64,000 bases of DNA from Ruminococcus flavefaciens ND2009 (GTDB lineage: Bacteria; Bacillota; Clostridia; Oscillospirales; Ruminococcaceae), in the NCBI RefSeq assembly GCF_000621785.1, contig NZ_JHXI01000010.1, forward strand, positions 62,001 to 126,000, given 5' to 3'. The notes beneath the pieces were generated by a model that had not been told where the DNA came from, did no database searches, and saw only the letters and a list, made by a program, of their open reading frames with translations. Positions 18,045-25,618 of this stretch are shown piece after piece. Each line of letters begins with the position of its first letter. Within the stretch, counting starts at the first letter, position 1. Made by a program: the position numbers and the translations under genes.

Positions 18045-19540
18045 GACTGCTGCTCCTCCTCTCCCTTATGACTATCCGCCCTGCGTCTCTTTTTAAGTCT
18101 GCCGCGGACTATTAGCGCCGCTGCTGCAAGGGCTGTGACTGCGGCGATAACGGGGAAGTTCTCCTTGAGGAACTCCCTGCGCCTTCCCTCGAAGGCCTTG
18201 TTGTATATATCGCCTGCGTCTGCAAGCTTTGCGTATTTCATAGCGCCCTTGTAGTCCCCCTGCCTGAGCAGAGCGGAAGCCACGCCCACATAGGCTCTGT
18301 TGTAGTTTCCGTCCCTTTTCAGGACCTCCTGCCAGGGACCCAGTGCCTCCTCATAATAGCCTGCATTATGGAGAGCCGCCGCCTCGTGGACTATGCTGCC
18401 GAAGGAGGTCTCCCTGAACACGGTTATGGTGTCCTTCATGGAGTCAAGGACGTAGAGGTCGCTGCCAAGAGACTCCACCGCCGCCACATGGTCAAAGCCG
18501 CCTGTCTGCTTGGCGATAGTGCCTGTGATGAACAGCAGATTGCAGTCCTCATCGTACTGGAACACCCTGCCCGTGGTGAAGTCGAGGCAGTTTATGCAGC
18601 CGTCCGCGGATACGTCTATATCCACTATGGAAGGCGAGAGTACCTTGTTCCGCGAGGTATCGTAAACGGGAGTGATGTCTCCGAATATCAGTTCCTTGTT
18701 GGCGAATATGTTCCTGCCTGCGGCGTTCAGCTTCTTCACCGTGTCGGTAGTCTGTGTGCCCGAGGCAGTGCAGGTGAAAATGAAGTCGCCGTCTATATCG
18801 AATGAGGTTATGCCCGAGGGAACAGTTCTCGTTCTGTGAGCCTTCTTCTCGTCGGACATGAATATGCTCTTTATGTAGTTGCCGATTATCTTTGCCGTGG
18901 GCTCAACGCGGTTTGCGCCGTAGAAGCCCGAGAAGCTGCCGTCGGGAGCAAACATTGCTGCGCCCGTGGTGATATTGCCCAGCACCACATAGACGTTTCC
19001 GCCCTTGTCGGCGATGACCCGCTGGGGCAGGAATGTACGCTTTTGATCATAGACCCCGGACTCGGGCTTGGTTATCTCGCTCTGAACATTGCCCTCCTTG
19101 TCGGAGATGAGGACTCTGGAATTGTCGCTGTCGGCAATGTAAATGAAGCCGTTTTCCGCCGACACGAAAACTCCCATGGGCTTGTTGAGGGTGGTCTCGG
19201 AGCCGTCGGGCATGGTGAAGCGGTCATAGATATGTATGACCTTCTCAAGGCTGCTGTCCGCAGCGATTATGCGGTTGTTTCCCGTATCGGTGATGTAGAG
19301 CACACCCTCATCGTCAAAGAAGATGTCGGAGGGGTCGCTGAAGGCTCCCACGCCGAGGTCAAAGCCCGAGACAGCGCGGTCTGCGGTATAGCCTGCCTGT
19401 GAGGGTATAGCGTCTCCCCAGTTGTCGTAATTGTAACTCTCATAGGGCTCTCCCGAAGCCGCCGAGCGGTAAGGGGAAGAAAGCGTCAGTGCGGCAAGTG
19501 CCGCCGCAAACACGCCCATAAATTTCTTCACTTGCCTCAC
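18041..19540 (-). CDS. Secreted NHL-repeat protein with TPR-like segment and C-terminal membrane anchor
   Basis: The 499-residue protein has a signal peptide (about 1-28), then at least four NHL beta-propeller repeats (for example GAFSDPSDIFFDDEGVLYI and KPMGVFVSAENGFIYIADS, residues 60-350). These are followed by a short helical TPR-like stretch (residues 395-445, with YYEEALGPWQEVLKRDG), a hydrophobic helix near 460-480 and a basic tail. The topology implies a propeller outside the cell tethered by its C-terminus. NHL propellers mediate protein or carbohydrate contacts or act as lactonases; no lactonase metal site was identified. It is the fourth gene of the operon and overlaps the YIP1 gene. 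Confidence 0.85.
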   Translation of the reverse strand: MRQVKKFMGVFAAALAALTLSSPYRSAASGEPYESYNYDNWGDAIPSQAGYTADRAVSGFDLGVGAFSDPSDIFFDDEGVLYITDTGNNRIIAADSSLEKVIHIYDRFTMPDGSETTLNKPMGVFVSAENGFIYIADSDNSRVLISDKEGNVQSEITKPESGVYDQKRTFLPQRVIADKGGNVYVVLGNITTGAAMFAPDGSFSGFYGANRVEPTAKIIGNYIKSIFMSDEKKAHRTRTVPSGITSFDIDGDFIFTCTASGTQTTDTVKKLNAAGRNIFANKELIFGDITPVYDTSRNKVLSPSIVDIDVSADGCINCLDFTTGRVFQYDEDCNLLFITGTIAKQTGGFDHVAAVESLGSDLYVLDSMKDTITVFRETSFGSIVHEAAALHNAGYYEEALGPWQEVLKRDGNYNRAYVGVASALLRQGDYKGAMKYAKLADAGDIYNKAFEGRRREFLKENFPVIAAVTALAAAALIVRGRLKKRRRADSHKGEEEQQS

Positions 19541-19565
19541 TCCCTTCAGACAGCTGAACTGTCTA

Positions 19566-20444
19566 TTATTCCTTTATTCCCGAATGCGCCATGGTCTCGA
19601 TGACCTGTCGCTGTGCCAGCATGAATATGACTATGGGCGGTATCAGCAGGAAAACTGCCGCCGCCATTGCCACGCCTGCTCTGGCAAGTCCCGAGGAAGC
19701 CGCCTGTGTGACCACCGTAGGCAGGGTCTTGTACTGCTCCCTGAACACCACGGAGCCCGTCTGGATATTCCATGCGCCCTGAAACGCAAATATTATCAGC
19801 GTCATAAGGGCTGGCTTCTGGTTGGGTATGACTATCTGCCAGCATATGCGGAAAAGTCCTGCTCCGTCCACCTTTGCCGCCTCTATCATGGAGTCGGGCA
19901 CCTGGCTTATGGACTGCCTCATGAGGAAAAGTCCCATAGGCGAGGCTATGGCAGGGAATATCAGCGCCATGTAGGTGTCTATCATGTGGAGCTTCGCCAT
20001 GACGATGTACTGCATGATGTATATTACGCTGCTCTGGTAGAGAAGCGCAACGACGATAACTCCGTTTATGAATTTGCTCCCGGGAAACTTGCACTTTGCC
20101 AGCACAAATGCCGCCATTGACGAGAACACGCATTGCAGCACCGTTACCGTCACGGTGACGAATATACTGTTGAACACATATCTTGAGAAGGGCACCCTGT
20201 TCTGGTGGAGCACCCTGAACATATCCCTGAAATTGTCAAGGGTAGGTCTTACGGCGTAGAGCTTTGGGGGAAAGACAAAGAGCTCCTCCACAGGCTTTAT
20301 GGACATTATCACCGTAAGATATATGGGCAGGAACATGAAAAGTCCCAGCAGTGCAAGGAAAAGGAATATGACCACACTGCCGCCGTACTTTCTGCCTGCC
20401 TGTCTGTTTGAGCCGCGAAGCTTCGCGGTATTTATCTCTGCCAC
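19566..20444 (-). CDS. Carbohydrate ABC transporter permease, MalG/AraQ type
   Basis: Second MalG-type subunit of the operon. The 292 residues show six hydrophobic helices and the EAA loop MIEAAKVDGAGLFRICWQIVIPN near residue 205, which matches the consensus well. It pairs with the permease at 20457-21374, from which it is separated by 12 nt. It lies directly downstream of the solute-binding protein and first permease, so this pair is probably the core channel for the large binding protein. Confidence 0.93.
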   Translation of the reverse strand: MAEINTAKLRGSNRQAGRKYGGSVVIFLFLALLGLFMFLPIYLTVIMSIKPVEELFVFPPKLYAVRPTLDNFRDMFRVLHQNRVPFSRYVFNSIFVTVTVTVLQCVFSSMAAFVLAKCKFPGSKFINGVIVVALLYQSSVIYIMQYIVMAKLHMIDTYMALIFPAIASPMGLFLMRQSISQVPDSMIEAAKVDGAGLFRICWQIVIPNQKPALMTLIIFAFQGAWNIQTGSVVFREQYKTLPTVVTQAASSGLARAGVAMAAAVFLLIPPIVIFMLAQRQVIETMAHSGIKE

Positions 20445-20456
20445 AGCTTCGCCTCC

Positions 20457-21374
20457 TCAGTCCATGTACTTGCCCAGTACCTTGCTGATGAGCTTGTTCA
20501 GCAGGAACATGGCAACGAAAAGTATCATACATATAGCCGAGGCATAGCCCATCTCAAAGCGCTGCCAGCCGTAGTCGAAGGCGTGGGTCATGATGGTATG
20601 GGCTTTGTAGTCGGTGCTTGGGAAGCCCACAAGGTTCTGGGCGACTGTGCCTGCGGTAAAGGAGCTCACTATCTGCATTACCGCCGCGAACATGAGCTGG
20701 GGTCCCATTGAGGGGATAACGATGTATATGAGCTCCTGCCAGCGGGTGCGTATGCCCTCGATAGCTCCTGCCTCATACATGGAGCGGTCGATGTTCTGGA
20801 AGCCTGCGCGCAGTGCGAGGAAGCCTGCTCCGAGGGAGATCCACAGCTGCACAACTATGGTGACGCCCAGGACGTATCTGCCGTCGGTGAGCCACTGAAC
20901 GGGAGCGTTGATGATGCCGAGATCAATGAGGAAGGAGTTGAGATAGCCGTTCATATCGCCGCTGAAGATCAGCTTCCACACTGTATAAACGTTAGCCATT
21001 GAAGGGGCGTAAAATATGAGTGTGAAGAAGGTCTTCAGCTTGGGGTGCATCTCGTTTATGAGCCATGCCAGCAGGAAGCACAGCACATAGCTGACAGGTC
21101 CCGTAAGAAGGGCAAACACGATAGTGACCCTTATGGAGCGCATGAATATCTTGTCGGAGAAGAAAAGGGTGGTGAAGTTGGAAAGTCCCACGAACCTGGG
21201 CGGCCTTGCCATATCGAAGTCCGTAAAGCCCATAGGCAGGGACATGAGCACGGGAACTGCCGTAAAGAGTATGAAGAATATCATAAAGGGCGCAAGCATA
21301 CCGTAGCAGGCTTTATTGCGCTTTATATCGCGCCAGAGAGCGCCTTTTCCACGCTTCTGAGTTCTGACCGCCAT
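20457..21374 (-). CDS. Sugar ABC transporter permease, MalF/UgpA type
   Basis: The 305 residues open with a basic segment (AVRTQKRGKGALWRDIKRNK), six hydrophobic helices and the EAA loop MYEAGAIEGIRTRWQELIYIVIPSMGP near residue 215. Normal length for the family. It follows the solute-binding protein after a 136-nt gap containing a large stem-loop, and precedes its MalG-type partner. The start ATG has GGAGTGTG upstream. Confidence 0.93.
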   Translation of the reverse strand: MAVRTQKRGKGALWRDIKRNKACYGMLAPFMIFFILFTAVPVLMSLPMGFTDFDMARPPRFVGLSNFTTLFFSDKIFMRSIRVTIVFALLTGPVSYVLCFLLAWLINEMHPKLKTFFTLIFYAPSMANVYTVWKLIFSGDMNGYLNSFLIDLGIINAPVQWLTDGRYVLGVTIVVQLWISLGAGFLALRAGFQNIDRSMYEAGAIEGIRTRWQELIYIVIPSMGPQLMFAAVMQIVSSFTAGTVAQNLVGFPSTDYKAHTIMTHAFDYGWQRFEMGYASAICMILFVAMFLLNKLISKVLGKYMD

Positions 21375-21447
21375 TTTTCACACTCCTTTCCTTTCAGCCG
21401 TTTTTTCGTAACGCCGAGGGCGACCTTCCCTACATATGATAGCCGAA

Positions 21448-21503
21448 CTCAGCCCTGCAAGAAACACAGCCGCTCCCCTGATGGCTAACGGCTAAGGGCT
21501 GAG
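21448..21503 (-). other. Long stem-loop between the solute-binding protein and permease genes
   Basis: CTCAGCCCT (21448-21456) is perfectly complementary to AGGGCTGAG (21495-21503), with a second inner pairing AGCCG/CGGCT. It lies just downstream of the binding-protein stop on the same transcript. In operons such as malE-malF a stem-loop here stabilises the upstream mRNA so that binding protein exceeds permease; the same role is inferred. On the plus strand the stem is followed by GGCTTTTTT, but no plus-strand gene ends here. Confidence 0.55.
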
Positions 21504-21508
21504 GGCTT
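21483..21508. repeat. Degenerate GGCTAA-type short-period repeat
   Basis: Four imperfect 6-7-bp units (GGCTAAC, GGCTAAG, GGCTGAG, GGCT) in a row after GAT. A near copy occurs at 40354-40381 (GGCTAAAAGCTAAAGGCTAA then GGGCT). Both are intergenic and next to gene ends, which suggests a dispersed intergenic repeat family. Confidence 0.55.
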
Positions 21509-21510
21509 TT

Positions 21511-24429
21511 TTATTCAAGTCCTAAGTTCTTGCGTTTTCGCGTTATTTCGTCGTTTATGTCCCTGTTGTACCATATAAGGGTATCACGGGGATTTGCACC
21601 CTCGTTGATGGTCTCGCGGAAGGCGTTCATGATATTTCTGGTCACAGCGTAGGACGCAGGGGTAACGGGTATCTCCGTCAGCTCCTCCTGCTGGGCGCGA
21701 AGCCTTGCAAGCTCGTCACCCGACCATGACATCTGTCCCAGAGCCTCGGTGTTGGCTGTGTCAAATCTTCCCATAGTACCCATGAGTCCCTCTATCTGGG
21801 CGGCATACCTCACCTGTGTTTCTGTTTCGGTGAACCACTTGATGAACTGCCATGCGTTCTCCTTGTTCTTCACCTTTTTGAAGATGACCGCTCCCGAGCC
21901 GCTTGAATTAGCCGCATGGGATACAGTACCGTCCTCTCTTTCGGTGCCGGGCACGGGACAGAAGTCCCACAGACCGTTTATCTCGGGAGAAGCGGCGGTA
22001 AGCTGGTTGAAGAAGGTATAATTCGCGATAACTATAGGGTACTCCCCTGTCCTGAATCTGCTGAATCCGTCATAGACCTGCTCGAAGCTGTACTTGGTGT
22101 AGAAGTCCGTCCACTCCTCAAAGGACTGCACCGCCGCGGTGGTGTCCAGAGCGGAGGCAGTCTGCTCCGTATTGTAGTAGTTCTGCCCCTTCTGGAGCAG
22201 CAGCATTGCAAAGGTATGACCGCATTCCGTGGCAGGGGATATATCATTGGGCGGCAGGACAAGTCCCACCGACATATACCTGCGCTGAAGCGCAGGCAGC
22301 ATATCTATAAGTCCGCTCCAGGTCTCGGGCGGAGAGGTAAAGCCCAGCTCCGTCAGTATATCGGTGCGGTAGAACATCATGGGGAAGGTCTGGCTGACGG
22401 GAAGTCCGTAGCAGCCGCCGTTGTAGGTATACTGTGTCGTTGCGTTTTTCTGGAAGCGCCCCTTTACCTCCTCAAAGTCGTCAAACTGAGAAAGGTCCAC
22501 AAGAAGGTCACGGGCTGCCAGGTTCACGGGGAACTCTCCACCCAGGAAAAGCGCCGCATCAGGTCCTTTGCCTGCAAGAGTAGCCTCCACCACGCCGCCC
22601 GTCACAAGGTTCACGGACACGGGAATGCCTGTTTCCTGCATGAACTGGTTCTCGGTCATCTCCTTGACCACCTGCGCCTGGTCTCTGCCCAGAGCCACCC
22701 AGACGTCGATGGCGTCCTCTCCCGAAACATCAGAGAGGGTAGTATAGTCCTCAAAGAATGAACCGATGAAGCCCTCAAAGCCGAATTTCAGCGACTTGCC
22801 CAGCTTCTCCTTACAGCTTGTGAAGCTGCGGTCAGCTGACGCCAGCTCGATATAGTCCACCTCAAGGGGCTGGTCGCGGTTGTCCCTCATCCACGCCGAA
22901 AGGGAGGTGATACCGGTCTTTATCTGCGAAAGATAGGAGGGTATCTTCAAAGGCTTGGCAGTGCATTTATCCAGTATTACCGCCATGTTCTCTATGGCAG
23001 CCGCCTCTGTTCCGCTGCTGCCCGAAATAGACTCTATTTCCTTCTGAACGTCCTTCAGCTCGGCGGAAATGCCGGTGAACTTGTCCACCAGCTCGGGTAT
23101 CTTCTCGTGAACGTAATAATCCGTATATTTATCGGGAGCGGGTCCCGTTATCATCAGAACTCTGCGGTAATAGGTGTTCAGCTCCTTCACCGCGCTGTCA
23201 AGTCTGCGGAGACAGCCGCCTATCTCGCCGGGGACAGCCTCCATTGTAATGGTATGGCTCCTGCCGCCCTCAAGCCAGATGTACACGGGCTCGCCGCCGC
23301 TTTCGGGAGTCGTCACAGACCAGTCCGTATCGTAGCTGAACCTGACGCCGTCAAGCTCCTTACAGGGCACCTTGCCGTCGATATAGATACGGCGCTCCGA
23401 GTCAAAGCCTCTTATCTGATCCTGTCTCGCCTTTATTCCTATTTTATACCAGCCCCCTGCACCGGTCTCCTCCATGGGTATCTCCCATGTGACCGACTGG
23501 AGCGCTTTTTTCCAGCTTCCGCTGCCCAGGGTATTGTAGACCATTTTCCTCGGGTCCGAGGGCGAAGCAAGGTAGCTGCTGTTGTCGTATGTGGGATAGA
23601 GCGTTGGATCGGACTTGAACGCTGCATTCTCCCCTTCTATTCTGAAAAGTGCGGAGGCAGTGCCCTCAACAGAGATGTCCGCACTTACGGAAGCCCCATA
23701 GCCGCTGTAGTCGGGGAGCTCCTCACGCTGACAGAAACACAGCTTCTCAATAGCCAGCTGAGCCCTTTCCGAACTGAGCTTCAGCTCATGGGAGCCCTTT
23801 TCCAGGTAAAAGAACAGGGGCTCGCTGAAAAGTCCGTCCACGTCCCCAAAGAAGCGACTCTGCCACATCGCCTTCTGGACCTGTGCAGGACGCACCTGAT
23901 TTCCGCGTATATCCGTATATATGTCCTTCTCGTTGACCCATACCCTGCCGAGGGTCAGTCTCGAAGCGGTATCATAGGGAGCCTGTCCGTCTATCTCAAG
24001 TCCCAGCTCTATGTAGGTGCTGCTTGATACCATGGGGCAGTAATCCGCCGAAAGGCAGTAATTTCCCGTCTCGGGGACTGTGAACCGATAGGTCACCTCG
24101 CCGTCGGCACTGTTCCAGAGCAGTGCATTGTCCCGTTCCTCGCCGAAGTCGTCGGTGAAGCTGCCTTTGCTGAATTCTCCGCCCTCAGCGGAGACGTACT
24201 CCGCTCCCCCGATGACTATTTCCCTGTCAGGTCGGGGCTCCGCGGAATGGAGGTCATAGTAGTCGCCGAAGCTGAGCATATCACCGTCGGGTGAAGCCAT
24301 GGCGTAGTAATCCTCAGCCATTGCCGCACGGACAGAGCCGTCCTCGGCAGCCGCAGGGAATACCTGTGCCGCACCGCAGAAAACAAGGGCTGCTGCCCCC
24401 GAGACCAGTCTCCGCAAAAAACTTTTCAC
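21511..24429 (-). CDS. Giant extracellular solute-binding protein with N-terminal beta-sandwich modules
   Basis: The 972-residue product begins at a GTG (MKSFLRRLVSGAAALVFCG) preceded by GGAGCGGAA and has a signal peptide ending about residue 28. Residues 60-230 and 250-430 look like two carbohydrate-binding-type beta modules (FTVPETGNYCLSADYCPM; WEIPMEETGAGGWYKIGI). Residues 440-580 are helical. The last 380 residues, from AIDVWVALGRDQAQ, form a standard family-1 sugar binding domain with ALFLGGEFPVNLAARDLL and a helical C-terminus. An in-frame extension reaching 24735 crosses the promoter and terminator and is not used. It heads the eight-gene operon. No lipobox was found, so the mode of anchoring is unclear. 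Confidence 0.88.
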   Translation of the reverse strand: MKSFLRRLVSGAAALVFCGAAQVFPAAAEDGSVRAAMAEDYYAMASPDGDMLSFGDYYDLHSAEPRPDREIVIGGAEYVSAEGGEFSKGSFTDDFGEERDNALLWNSADGEVTYRFTVPETGNYCLSADYCPMVSSSTYIELGLEIDGQAPYDTASRLTLGRVWVNEKDIYTDIRGNQVRPAQVQKAMWQSRFFGDVDGLFSEPLFFYLEKGSHELKLSSERAQLAIEKLCFCQREELPDYSGYGASVSADISVEGTASALFRIEGENAAFKSDPTLYPTYDNSSYLASPSDPRKMVYNTLGSGSWKKALQSVTWEIPMEETGAGGWYKIGIKARQDQIRGFDSERRIYIDGKVPCKELDGVRFSYDTDWSVTTPESGGEPVYIWLEGGRSHTITMEAVPGEIGGCLRRLDSAVKELNTYYRRVLMITGPAPDKYTDYYVHEKIPELVDKFTGISAELKDVQKEIESISGSSGTEAAAIENMAVILDKCTAKPLKIPSYLSQIKTGITSLSAWMRDNRDQPLEVDYIELASADRSFTSCKEKLGKSLKFGFEGFIGSFFEDYTTLSDVSGEDAIDVWVALGRDQAQVVKEMTENQFMQETGIPVSVNLVTGGVVEATLAGKGPDAALFLGGEFPVNLAARDLLVDLSQFDDFEEVKGRFQKNATTQYTYNGGCYGLPVSQTFPMMFYRTDILTELGFTSPPETWSGLIDMLPALQRRYMSVGLVLPPNDISPATECGHTFAMLLLQKGQNYYNTEQTASALDTTAAVQSFEEWTDFYTKYSFEQVYDGFSRFRTGEYPIVIANYTFFNQLTAASPEINGLWDFCPVPGTEREDGTVSHAANSSGSGAVIFKKVKNKENAWQFIKWFTETETQVRYAAQIEGLMGTMGRFDTANTEALGQMSWSGDELARLRAQQEELTEIPVTPASYAVTRNIMNAFRETINEGANPRDTLIWYNRDINDEITRKRKNLGLE

Positions 24430-24463
24430 TTCCGCTCCGCCCCCTTTCCTCGGACATATAAAC

Positions 24464-24502
24464 AAAAAATGCGCAAGCTCCCTCGGTCGGGGATCATGCG
24501 CA
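24464..24502 (-). terminator. Intrinsic terminator in the leader of the importer operon (attenuator)
   Basis: On the minus strand TGCGCA pairs with a second TGCGCA around an inner TCCC/GGGA stem, followed by TTTTTTG. It lies about 45 nt after the predicted transcription start and ends some 35 nt before the GTG of the solute-binding protein, so it would block the operon unless overcome. CGGTC just upstream (24513-24517) can pair with GACCG in the terminator loop (24484-24488), a possible competing fold. Confidence 0.7.
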
Positions 24503-24516
24503 CAGTCAGCCTGACC

Positions 24517-24534
24517 GCAGTTCTGCCAAACTGC
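24517..24534 (-). other. Leader hairpin upstream of the attenuator
   Basis: GCAGTT/AACTGC, a perfect 6-bp stem with a 6-nt loop, in the first 30 nt of the predicted importer-operon leader. Together with the terminator it makes a compact two-domain leader of about 118 nt, the layout of a small riboswitch or protein-dependent attenuator. No known aptamer was recognised. Confidence 0.5.
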
Positions 24535-24553
24535 AATTTTCCATCTAATAGTC

Positions 24554-24582
24554 AGTATATCAAATTTACGGTGCAATGTCAA
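24554..24582 (-). promoter_or_regulatory. Sigma-A promoter of the eight-gene importer operon
   Basis: On the minus strand -35 TTGACA, 17-bp spacer, -10 TATACT, predicted start near 24547. It fires away from the NatA promoter at 24789, forming a divergent intergenic region. Confidence 0.8.
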
Positions 24583-24788
24583 GAAACGGAATGTGTCTGT
24601 ATTATAAATAATATATTTTACATCACGGTGTTTAGCTAAATAACGTATTTCCTTAGCAAACCACACAAACAGAGCTGCATTATTCTGTAAATTCCTCCAA
24701 GTATTTTCTGCTGATCTTGCTGCCCGTTCCTGCAAAATTTACTATTATTAAAAAACTGTAAAATCTGTGCTGCATTTTACGTTTTGTA

Positions 24789-24817
24789 TTGACATTTGGA
24801 CGCTTTTGTGTTATCAT
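24789..24817 (+). promoter_or_regulatory. Sigma-A promoter of the natAB-type exporter
   Basis: -35 TTGACA, 17-bp spacer, -10 TATCAT, giving a leader of about 55 nt to the TTG start at 24878. Confidence 0.75.
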
Positions 24818-24877
24818 AAAAATGAAGAAAAAGCAATTATCCCGATACAAAACTTGACAATAAAAGGAGCGATAGAC

Positions 24878-25618
24878 TTGGCAAACGTGCTCGAAGTAAA
24901 AGAGCTGTCAAAGCAGTACTCCAAGATCCTCGCCGCCGACAAGGTCTCATTCGAGATCGGCGAAGGTGAGATATTCGCACTCATCGGTCCCAACGGTGCA
25001 GGCAAGACTACTACTATACGCATGATCTCCACACTGCTCCAGCCTACATCAGGCGACGCAGTTGTTGCAGGACACAGTATCCTGAAAGCACCTGAAAAGG
25101 TAAGGGAGTCCATTACATACCTCCCCGACGAAGCAGGCGCATATAAACAGATGACGGGCATCAAGTACCTCAGATTCATGGCGGGACTGTTCACATCGGA
25201 CATCGATACCCTGAACGGCTATGTTGACCGCGCAAAGAATATCTGCGGACTGGGCGACCGTCTCAACGATAAGATAGGAAGCTACAGCCGAGGCATGATA
25301 AGAAAGCTCCTCCTTGCGAGAGCTGTTATGACAAAGCCGAAGCTTGCAATACTTGACGAGCCCACCAGCGGTCTGGACGTTCTCAATGCCATCGAGATAC
25401 GCAAGACCATCAAAAAGCTCGCCGCAGAAGAGGGAATGTCTTTCCTTCTCTCATCACACAATATGCTCGAGATAGAGTTCGTTTCCGACCGCGTAGGCAT
25501 CATCGCCAACGGCCACCTCATGGTGACAGGACGCACGGACGAGCTGAAGGAACGCTACAGCGCTCCCAACCTTGAGGAAGTATTTGAAAGGGTGGTGAAA
25601 GAGAATGAAATTCATTAA
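24878..25618 (+). CDS. ABC transporter ATP-binding protein, NatA type
   Basis: ATPase of an ABC-2-type exporter. The 246 residues show Walker A GPNGAGKTT near residue 37, signature YSRGMIRKLLLARA near 140, Walker B LAILDEPTSGLD near 160 and the switch histidine in SSHN. The family alignment (VLEVKELSKQYSKILAADKVSFEI) and AAGGAG 8 nt upstream point to the TTG at 24878; an in-frame upstream region would add 37 residues that lack homology and contain the promoter. It overlaps the downstream permease by 14 nt, the usual natA-natB coupling. The exported substrate is unknown; NatAB of Bacillus subtilis exports Na+. Confidence 0.93.
   Translation: MANVLEVKELSKQYSKILAADKVSFEIGEGEIFALIGPNGAGKTTTIRMISTLLQPTSGDAVVAGHSILKAPEKVRESITYLPDEAGAYKQMTGIKYLRFMAGLFTSDIDTLNGYVDRAKNICGLGDRLNDKIGSYSRGMIRKLLLARAVMTKPKLAILDEPTSGLDVLNAIEIRKTIKKLAAEEGMSFLLSSHNMLEIEFVSDRVGIIANGHLMVTGRTDELKERYSAPNLEEVFERVVKENEIH

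Noticed and set aside
21448-21510. Plus-strand terminator
   Set aside because: The stem is followed by T residues on the plus strand, but no plus-strand gene lies upstream. A role in the minus-strand transcript between binding protein and permease is more plausible.
12603-24429. Missing ATPase read as a truncated or degraded operon
   Set aside because: All four permeases have intact EAA loops and helices. CUT1 importers of Gram-positive bacteria commonly share one ATPase of the MsmX type encoded elsewhere, so absence here is not decay.
9866-24429. Many long open frames on the plus strand opposite the ribosomal and importer genes
   Set aside because: They mirror the real genes, lack ribosome binding sites, are rich in odd residues (C, H, R, Y) and overlap genes with unmistakable protein families.
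24430-24735. In-frame upstream extension of the giant binding protein (about 100 residues)
   Set aside because: It crosses a consensus promoter and an intrinsic terminator, lacks a ribosome binding site and would bury the signal peptide. The GTG at 24429 with GGAG upstream and a perfect signal peptide is far better.
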